From assembly GCA_029013165.1 (NCBI GenBank), contig JAQXMV010000059.1, positions 1-46,335 on the forward strand: DNA of 46,335 nt. Reading direction: 5' to 3'. Each line of letters begins with the position of its first letter. Positions within the stretch are counted from its first letter, which is position 1. The translations under genes were made by a program, and so were the position numbers. This DNA is from Oscillospiraceae bacterium. Its GTDB lineage: Bacteria > Bacillota > Clostridia > Oscillospirales > Acutalibacteraceae. Of this stretch, positions 41,244 to 46,335 are shown piece by piece. The notes under the pieces were generated by a model, which was not told the DNA's origin, ran no database searches, and was given only the letters and a program-made list of their open reading frames with translations.

Positions 41244-43028
41244 ATGAACTATCCGAAGATTGGTATCAGACCCGTAATTGACGGCCGCTGGGGCGGTGTG
41301 CGTGAGAGCCTGGAAGTGCAGACCATGAATATGGCCAAGGCCGCGCAAAAGCTGATTACGGAGAATTTGTTTTATCCCGACGGTCACAGGGTCGAGTGCG
41401 TCATCAGTGAAACCACCATCGGCGGCGGCGCTGAGGCGGCCGCCTGCAGAAGACAGTTTGAAACTGAGAATGTCTGCGCGACGCTGTCCGTCACACCCTG
41501 CTGGTGCTATGGCTCCGAGACCTTTGATCAGGATCCCACCACGGTGAAAGCCGTCTGGGGCTTCAACGGCACGGAAAGACCCGGCGCCGTGTATCTTGCC
41601 GCGGTTATGGCGGCTCATGCCCAACGAGGACTGCCGGCTTTTGCCATTTACGGCCACGATGTGCAGGATATGACCGATACGAGCATTCCCGCCGATGTGC
41701 AGGAAAAGATTCTGCGCTTTGCCAGATGTGCCGTTGCCGTGGGCTGGATGAGAAACAAGAGCTATGTGAATCTCGGCGGTGTGGCAATGGGTATTGCCGG
41801 CAGCTACTGCGACGCTAATGTGTTCCAGAATTATTTCGGTCTGCGCCCCGAATGGGTGGACATGACGGAAATTATTCGCCGTATTCACCTGGGCATTTAT
41901 GACGCTGACGAATATGAAAAGGCTTTCGCCTGGGTCAAGGCCAACTGCAAAGAGGGCTTCGATGTCAACGCCGGCAAAGACTTGCCGGAAATCATCAGAA
42001 AGAGTAAGGTCGTTCCCGCCGATAAGGACTGGGAGTTTGTCACCAAAATGACCCTCGTTGTCCGTGATATTCTCTTCGGAAACAAGAAGCTCGACGAAAT
42101 GGGCTGGCATGAGGAGGCTCTTGGCAAAAATGCCGTTGCCGGCGGCTTCCAGGGTCAGCGCAACTGGACAGACTGGCTGCCCAACGGTGACTTCACCGAA
42201 GCGATCATGGCCTCGACCTTTGACTGGAACGGAGCCAAAATGCCGACGGCTTTTGCCACGGAAAACGATACCCTCAACGGTCTTTCCATGCTGCTTGGTA
42301 CGCTGGTCAGCCACAGCGCTCCCTGTTTCCACGATGTCAGAACCTATTGGAGTCCCGAAGCCTGCGAGCGCGTGACGGGTATGCGTCCTGACGGCGTTGC
42401 CGCAGAGGGCTTCATTCACCTGATCAATTCCGGTGCGACAGCTCTGGACGGCTCCGGCGCCGCCAAAAACGCCGACGGCGAGGGCTGCATGAAACCTTTC
42501 TGGGAGATGACTGACGCCGACCGTGCCGCCTGCATTGAGGCCACCGACTGGTGCCGTGCCAACTATGAATACTTCCGTGGCGGCGGATTCTCCAGTCATT
42601 TCCGTTGCCGTGCCACTATGCCCGTGACTATGCTTCGTATCAGCATTGTGGACGGTGTGGGCCCTGTTCTGCAGATCGCAGAGGGCTTCACGGCTGATCT
42701 GCCTGATCAGATCCACCAGACCATTGATGTCCGCACAGACAGAACCTGGCCGACCACCTGGTTTGTTCCGAGACTGACTGGTGAGGGCGCTTTCAAGGAT
42801 GTTTACAGCGTCATGGCAAACTGGAGCGCCAACCACGGCGTGACGGTTTACGGCCATGTGGGTGCAGACCTGATTACGCTGGCCTCCATGCTCAGAATCC
42901 CCGTGAGCATGCACAATGTTCCCGAGGAGAAGATCTACCGTCCCCATGCCTGGACGGGCTTCGGTACCATGGATTCACAGGCCGCCGACTATGCTGCCTG
43001 CAAGCATTACGGCCCGATGTATCAATAA
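41244..43028 (+). CDS. fucI: L-fucose isomerase
   Basis: 594 residues, as in E. coli FucI. It converts L-fucose to L-fuculose with Mn2+. The start MNYPKIGIRPVIDGRWGG at 41244 follows AAAAGGAGATG; a longer in-frame reading begins inside fucK and is rejected. Metal ligands are visible: the glutamate in ATENDTLNGL, the aspartate in FHDVRTYW and the histidine in RPHAWTGFG near the C-terminus. Last gene of the fuc operon, followed by a terminator. A lactaldehyde reductase (fucO), a fucose transporter and a fuc regulator are not in the window. Confidence 0.95.
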   Translation: MNYPKIGIRPVIDGRWGGVRESLEVQTMNMAKAAQKLITENLFYPDGHRVECVISETTIGGGAEAAACRRQFETENVCATLSVTPCWCYGSETFDQDPTTVKAVWGFNGTERPGAVYLAAVMAAHAQRGLPAFAIYGHDVQDMTDTSIPADVQEKILRFARCAVAVGWMRNKSYVNLGGVAMGIAGSYCDANVFQNYFGLRPEWVDMTEIIRRIHLGIYDADEYEKAFAWVKANCKEGFDVNAGKDLPEIIRKSKVVPADKDWEFVTKMTLVVRDILFGNKKLDEMGWHEEALGKNAVAGGFQGQRNWTDWLPNGDFTEAIMASTFDWNGAKMPTAFATENDTLNGLSMLLGTLVSHSAPCFHDVRTYWSPEACERVTGMRPDGVAAEGFIHLINSGATALDGSGAAKNADGEGCMKPFWEMTDADRAACIEATDWCRANYEYFRGGGFSSHFRCRATMPVTMLRISIVDGVGPVLQIAEGFTADLPDQIHQTIDVRTDRTWPTTWFVPRLTGEGAFKDVYSVMANWSANHGVTVYGHVGADLITLASMLRIPVSMHNVPEEKIYRPHAWTGFGTMDSQAADYAACKHYGPMYQ

Positions 43029-43040
43029 GAATAAGATGAT

Positions 43041-43086
43041 GCTGCCCCGGCTTCGGCGCGAAAGCGCTCCCGACGGGGCGGCTTTT
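43041..43086 (+). terminator. Terminator of the fuc operon
   Basis: GCTGCCCCG (43041-43049) pairs over 9 positions, with one wobble, with CGGGGCGGC (43074-43082), followed by TTTTC. The loop contains a further stem (GGCGC..GCGCT). Confidence 0.75.
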
Positions 43087-43161
43087 CTCTGACAGACAGT
43101 TCTTTATCCGAAATGCACAGCAGACAGTGGTTGTGCGAAAACAAGAAAGGAAGTTACGTTT

Positions 43162-43464
43162 ATGATCAGACATATTGTCATGTGGAAATTCAAGGAGGAG
43201 GCCCAGGGCCTCACGCGGCAGGAAAACCTGCTCAAGGTCAAGGCGATGCTGGAGGCCTTGCCGGAAAAGATTGATTTTATCCGGGAAATGCAGGTTAACC
43301 TCAATATCAACCCGAAGCCGGGAATGTTTGACGCCGTGTTAATCAGCACCTTTGACAGCCTCGAGGATGTGAACCGCTATCGCGTTCATCCGGAGCACAA
43401 GAAGATCTCCGACTATGTTGCCCTCGTCCGGGAGGACAGAGCCAGCGTGGATTATGAGCTGTGA
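43162..43464 (+). CDS. Dabb (stress-responsive A/B barrel) domain protein
   Basis: 100 residues, the whole of it one Dabb ferredoxin-like barrel: MIRHIVMWKFKEEA, then LPEKIDFIREMQVNLNIN, DAVLISTFDSLEDVNRYRVH and PEHKKISDYV are the family's typical strand and helix segments. Such proteins dimerise; some bind small ligands or catalyse decarboxylations, and in Clostridia their role is mostly unknown. AAGGAAG precedes the ATG. It follows the fuc operon terminator, so a role in sugar use is not implied. Confidence 0.9.
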   Translation: MIRHIVMWKFKEEAQGLTRQENLLKVKAMLEALPEKIDFIREMQVNLNINPKPGMFDAVLISTFDSLEDVNRYRVHPEHKKISDYVALVREDRASVDYEL

Positions 43465-43602
43465 TTCGGTGAACGCTCATTCACCCAAAAGGGCAAATAA
43501 AAATTATTTATGAACAAAACAGGGCAAAAATTCAAAGCATTCGCAACATTTTTTTCACATTGGTTTTATTTCTTAACAATTAGTGAATTCTAACAAAAAA
43601 AC

Positions 43603-43631
43603 TCGACGACCGCCCCACTTTGTGATATAAT
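43603..43631 (+). promoter_or_regulatory. Promoter of the M28 peptidase gene
   Basis: TCGACG (43603-43608), 17-base spacer, TATAAT (43626-43631). The 140 bases upstream of it, after the Dabb gene, are AT-rich and contain only one short stem (GGTGAA/TTCACC, 43468-43485). Confidence 0.65.
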
Positions 43632-43718
43632 CAGTACATTATTTCGGCTTTTGATGCGTATATTTTGTGTGTGAGAGCCGGAAATAGTGAGTTTATCCAT
43701 AGAAAGGGAGATGTAGTT

Positions 43719-44957
43719 TTGAAAGCGAGTGAAAGCGTAAAAAACTATGCGGCCTCTGTCAGAATGTATACCAATTACACTGTCAGAGAAATCAAAAAAA
43801 TCTGTAAAGAAATCGGCCCCAGACCTGCCGGCTATGAGGCGGAAAAGAAAGCCCAGGAGCACATGGCTCAGGAAATGAAAACCTGTGCCGATGAAGTCAG
43901 ACTGGAAGAATTCAAGCTGGCACCGAAGGCCTTCATGAGCTGGATCCGGGTCGACGGTATCATTCTTCTGATATCCATTATATTCTCATTGTTGAATCTG
44001 CCGATTGTCAGCGCAGTGCTGACGGCAGCAGCCTTTGTGATTTGCTTCTGTGAGTTCCTCATGTACTGGGAATTTATGGACGGCCTTTTCCCGAAAAAAA
44101 TCTCTCATAATGTTGCCGGTATCAAAAAGGCGACAGGGGAGACCAAACAAAGAATTATCTTCAGCGGACACATCGACTCTTCCTATGAATGGACATACAC
44201 GCACCACGGCGGAAAAGGTCTGCTCTATTTCTGCGGCGGCTATGCCGTTCTGAGCCTGGTTTTCGTTCTCGTGGTTTCACTGCTTGACGCTTTCAATGCC
44301 TTTGCCGACGGTTCCATGGTTGACAAGGTACTGACTTATGCACAGATCGCCTGTATCCCCGGTGGCTTCCTGGCCATTTTCTTCGTTAACTTCAAGCTCT
44401 GTGTTGAGGGTGCTAACGACAACCTCACCGGCGCCGTTTCATCGGTTGCCATACTGAAATATCTCAAGGACAACGATATTTCCTTTGAGCATACTGAGGT
44501 CGTTGCTCTCACCGCCGGCGCCGAGGAATCCGGTCTGCGCGGCTCCAAGGCTTACACCAAGAGACATATCGACGAGCTCAAGGAAATCCCGACTATTTTC
44601 GTCGGTATTGAGACTCTTCGCGACTATGAGGATATGGCGATTTATGCCCGTGACATGACCGGCACGGTCAAGACGGATCATCGTGTTTGCGCACTACTGA
44701 AAAAGGCCGCACTGGAGGCCGGCAGAGATCTTCCTTATTCTTCGGTTTATATCGGCGCTTCCGACGCTGCCGGTGTGCAGAGACTCGGCGTACCTGCCGT
44801 AACTCTCGCTTCCATGAACCCCGGCCCGCCGAGGTATTATCACACCAGAACCGACACGGCCGACAACATGAACATGAAGACCATTGAAAACGGTCTGCAG
44901 ATCTGTCTGAATGCACTGTTCCTTTATGACGAACAGGGTCTTAAGGACGAGTATTAA
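43719..44957 (+). CDS. Membrane M28-family metallopeptidase
   Basis: 413 residues. The start is a TTG at 43719, with GGGAG 8 bases before it; an in-frame start further upstream lacks a site, and the ATG between is followed by a stop. The M28 core is split by hydrophobic segments: an amphipathic N-terminal domain (GPRPAGYEAEKKAQEHM), TM segments near residues 85-130, then IIFSGHIDSSYE (metal His and Asp), further TMs (~185-210 and ~225-250), GANDNLTGAVSS, AGAEESGLRGS (catalytic Glu and ligand), and YYHTRTDTADN (last His). It probably removes amino acids from peptides at the membrane; which side the active site faces cannot be read with certainty. Confidence 0.87.
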   Translation: MKASESVKNYAASVRMYTNYTVREIKKICKEIGPRPAGYEAEKKAQEHMAQEMKTCADEVRLEEFKLAPKAFMSWIRVDGIILLISIIFSLLNLPIVSAVLTAAAFVICFCEFLMYWEFMDGLFPKKISHNVAGIKKATGETKQRIIFSGHIDSSYEWTYTHHGGKGLLYFCGGYAVLSLVFVLVVSLLDAFNAFADGSMVDKVLTYAQIACIPGGFLAIFFVNFKLCVEGANDNLTGAVSSVAILKYLKDNDISFEHTEVVALTAGAEESGLRGSKAYTKRHIDELKEIPTIFVGIETLRDYEDMAIYARDMTGTVKTDHRVCALLKKAALEAGRDLPYSSVYIGASDAAGVQRLGVPAVTLASMNPGPPRYYHTRTDTADNMNMKTIENGLQICLNALFLYDEQGLKDEY

Positions 44958-44966
44958 AATCGACTG

Positions 44967-45002
44967 TCCGCGCCCTCTTTTTTGCAGGGCGCGGAACTTT
45001 TG
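44967..45002 (+). terminator. Terminator of the M28 peptidase gene
   Basis: TCCGCGCCCT (44967-44976) pairs perfectly with AGGGCGCGGA (44986-44995); ACTTTTG follows. Confidence 0.75.
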
Positions 45003-45022
45003 TGAAAAATTGATTTTTTCTC

Positions 45023-45051
45023 TTGACAAATCGGCCGCGGTATGGTACTAT
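45023..45051 (+). promoter_or_regulatory. Promoter of infC-rpmI-rplT
   Basis: TTGACA (45023-45028), 17-base spacer, TACTAT (45046-45051). Confidence 0.8.
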
Positions 45052-45057
45052 ATCTGC

Positions 45058-45175
45058 ACAACAAAGCAGAACAGTTTGCGTTCTCACCCTGCGGATAAGG
45101 TTCCTGCCGGGTCAATAGACTGATTGATTTTGGTGTATTGGTGCGTGAACAGCTTTCTGTTCACGCTTTTATTTT
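45058..45175 (+). promoter_or_regulatory. infC leader with attenuator, probable L20-type autoregulation
   Basis: About 155 transcribed bases precede infC. They hold a structured segment (CACCCTGCGG, then GGTTCCTGCCGGGT, 45087-45114) and then a strong terminator: GCGTGAACAG (45143-45152), CTTT loop, CTGTTCACGC (45157-45166), TTTTATTTT. In Bacillota, ribosomal protein L20 binds such a leader and favours termination; the gene for L20 lies downstream here. Placement supports this; exact class not confirmed. Confidence 0.7.
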
Positions 45176-45211
45176 GATCCGGCGAGAGCCGGGAAAAACT
45201 TTTGGAGGTGT

Positions 45212-45736
45212 ATGAACATCGCTATCAAAGAAATGCAAATCAACGAGGAAATCCGCGATAAAGAGCTTCGGGTAATCATGGGTGACGGTGAAGTGCTCGG
45301 AATCATGTCGGCGGAGGAAGCCTTGAAAATCGCTGAGGAAAAGAATCTTGATCTTGTGAAGATTGCTCCCCAGGCGGTGCCGCCCGTGTGTAAGATCATG
45401 GACTACGGCAAATACCGCTTCGAGCAGACAAAGCGCGAAAAGGAAGCCAAGAAAAACCAGCATACGGTTGAGATCAAGGAAATCAGACTTTCCCTCAATA
45501 TTGATACGCATGACTTCGAGACCAAGGTAAACCACGCCAGACGCTTTCTGACCGCCGGAAACAAGGTTAAGGTTTCCATCCGCTTCAGAGGACGCGAAAT
45601 GGCACACACCCAGAACGGTCTTGTGACCATGTCCGATTTTGCACAGGCCTGCTCAGAGTTCAGTGTGGTGGAAAAGGCCGCCAAGCTCGAAGGCAGATCC
45701 ATGATGATGTTCCTGGCACCAAAGCCGAAAAAGTAA
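45212..45736 (+). CDS. infC: Translation initiation factor IF-3
   Basis: 174 residues, standard length. It prevents subunit joining and checks the start codon on the 30S subunit. N-terminal domain (MNIAIKEMQINEEIRDKELR, VKIAPQAVPPVCKIMDYGKY), lysine-rich linker helix (about 75-90), and C-terminal domain (EIRLSLNIDTHDFETK, VSIRFRGREMAH). The start is the ATG at 45212 after TGGAGGTG; many bacteria use a rare AUU start for infC, but this gene has an ordinary ATG, so autoregulation by that route is unlikely and the leader attenuator takes its place. Confidence 0.96.
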   Translation: MNIAIKEMQINEEIRDKELRVIMGDGEVLGIMSAEEALKIAEEKNLDLVKIAPQAVPPVCKIMDYGKYRFEQTKREKEAKKNQHTVEIKEIRLSLNIDTHDFETKVNHARRFLTAGNKVKVSIRFRGREMAHTQNGLVTMSDFAQACSEFSVVEKAAKLEGRSMMMFLAPKPKK

Positions 45737-45758
45737 ATCATAACGGGAGGAATAAACA

Positions 45759-45956
45759 ATGCCTAAAATTAAAACACACAGCGGTGCAAAAAAACGCTTC
45801 AAGCTTTCCAAGAACGGTAAGCCCATCCGCTACCATGCCAACAAGTCACACATCCTGACCAAGAAGAACACCAAGCGCAAGAGAGGTCTGCGTCAGACAA
45901 CTGTTGCCGATAAGACAAACGAGAAGCAGATCAAGCGTCTTATCCCCTACAAATAA
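45759..45956 (+). CDS. rpmI: Ribosomal protein bL35
   Basis: 65 residues, very basic, matching bL35: MPKIKTHSGAKKRFKLSKNG at the start, then KSHILTKKNTKRKRGLRQ. It binds 23S rRNA in the large subunit. GGGAGG precedes the ATG. It sits 22 bases after infC and 49 bases before rplT, the usual order. Confidence 0.97.
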   Translation: MPKIKTHSGAKKRFKLSKNGKPIRYHANKSHILTKKNTKRKRGLRQTTVADKTNEKQIKRLIPYK

Positions 45957-46005
45957 TATCACCAAAAGAAAGACAAAAAAATAACAATAACGGAGGTATT
46001 TAATC

Positions 46006-46335
46006 ATGGCTCGTATTAAAGGCGCAATGATGACTCGTAAGAGAAGAAATAAAGTTTTAAAACTCGCAAAGGGCTATTACGGCTCAAAGCACAGTCTCTT
46101 CAAAACAGCCAAGCAGGCCGTTATGAAGAGCGGTAATTACGCTTACATCGGAAGAAAGCAGAAAAAGCGCGACTTCCGCCGCCTTTGGATAACAAGAATT
46201 TCCGCCGCCTGCAAGGCTAACGGAACCAACTATTCAACTTTTATCAACGGACTCAAGAAAGCCGGCATCACTCTTAACAGAAAGATGCTTTCCGAGATTG
46301 CAATTGCCGATCCCGCCGCTTTCACCGCTCTTGTT
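46006..46335 (+). CDS. rplT: Ribosomal protein bL20 (3' end outside the window)
   Basis: 110 codons are seen without a stop; the family has about 117 residues, so only a few are missing. The sequence MARIKGAMMTRKRRNKVLKLA, then KGYYGSKHSLFKTAKQAVM and RRLWITRISAACKANG, is typical bL20. It binds 23S rRNA early in 50S assembly and in Bacillota represses its own operon through the infC leader. CGGAGG lies 10 bases before the ATG. Confidence 0.96.
   Translation, partial: MARIKGAMMTRKRRNKVLKLAKGYYGSKHSLFKTAKQAVMKSGNYAYIGRKQKKRDFRRLWITRISAACKANGTNYSTFINGLKKAGITLNRKMLSEIAIADPAAFTALV

Noticed and set aside
41127..42947. 606-codon open frame on the minus strand opposite fucI
   Set aside because: fucI is unmistakable on the plus strand; the antisense frame stays open because of codon bias, and its translation looks like low-information His/Gly/Asp-rich sequence without a ribosome binding site.

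Overview
The window looks like a chromosomal segment of a Gram-positive Bacillota, most likely class Clostridia and an Oscillospirales-type gut organism. The reasons are a T-box in front of pheST, the infC-rpmI-rplT order behind an attenuated leader, the YmfF/YmfH peptidase pair, PcsB-like coiled-coil hydrolases next to ftsEX, perfect SigA-type promoters (TTGACA-17-TATAAT), AGGAGG-type ribosome binding sites, moderate GC, and a complete L-fucose catabolic cluster typical of mucus or plant-glycan users. No phage, insertion sequence, CRISPR array or rRNA is visible.

Layout. 1-1.1 kb: two tandem paralogous genes for exported proteins of unknown function, the first cut by the window edge. 1.1-4.9 kb: T-box-controlled pheS-pheT. 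5.1-8.7 kb: a small lipoprotein gene, then on the minus strand metY-cysK-rrf2 behind a strong promoter with repeated operator-like sequences. 8.75-17.3 kb (minus): two M16 peptidases, topoisomerase III, then the glycolytic run pgk-tpiA-gpmI, whose promoter sits between the arms of a 9-bp inverted repeat. 17.7-24.9 kb (plus): a CdaR/PucR-type regulator, ftsE, ftsX, two tandem secreted coiled-coil M23 endopeptidases, and an S41/PDZ protein that has lost its Ser/Lys catalytic dyad. 25-27.8 kb: a large fusion of two GT2-like domains and a TagB/TagF-like domain. 27.9-29.4 kb (minus): an APC amino acid permease. 29.6-35.1 kb: a secreted protein of unknown function, two flavoproteins (HI0933 type and COG2509 type), a 48-residue CXXC membrane peptide overlapping a NapH-like polyferredoxin, and tRNA-Gln(CTG). 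35.3-37 kb: a membrane-anchored HExxH metallopeptidase and a 77-residue protein. 37-43 kb: a cytoplasmic GH29 fucosidase plus fucA-fucU-fucK-fucI. 43.1-45 kb: a Dabb protein and a membrane M28 peptidase. 45-46.3 kb: infC, rpmI and rplT (rplT truncated by the window end).

How the genes work together. The fucose block frees fucose from imported fucosylated saccharides, interconverts its anomers, isomerises it to fuculose, phosphorylates it and splits it to DHAP and lactaldehyde; DHAP can then enter glycolysis at tpiA. Both fuc promoters carry the same 16-bp palindrome pattern, one helical turn apart relative to the -10. The ftsEX-M23-M23-S41 run looks like a peptidoglycan-splitting module in which the ABC system controls two catalytically intact M23 enzymes. 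The cysteine/methionine sulfhydrylase operon carries its own Rrf2 regulator as last gene, which suggests feedback control. All functions are inferred from sequence motifs read by eye; no search was run.
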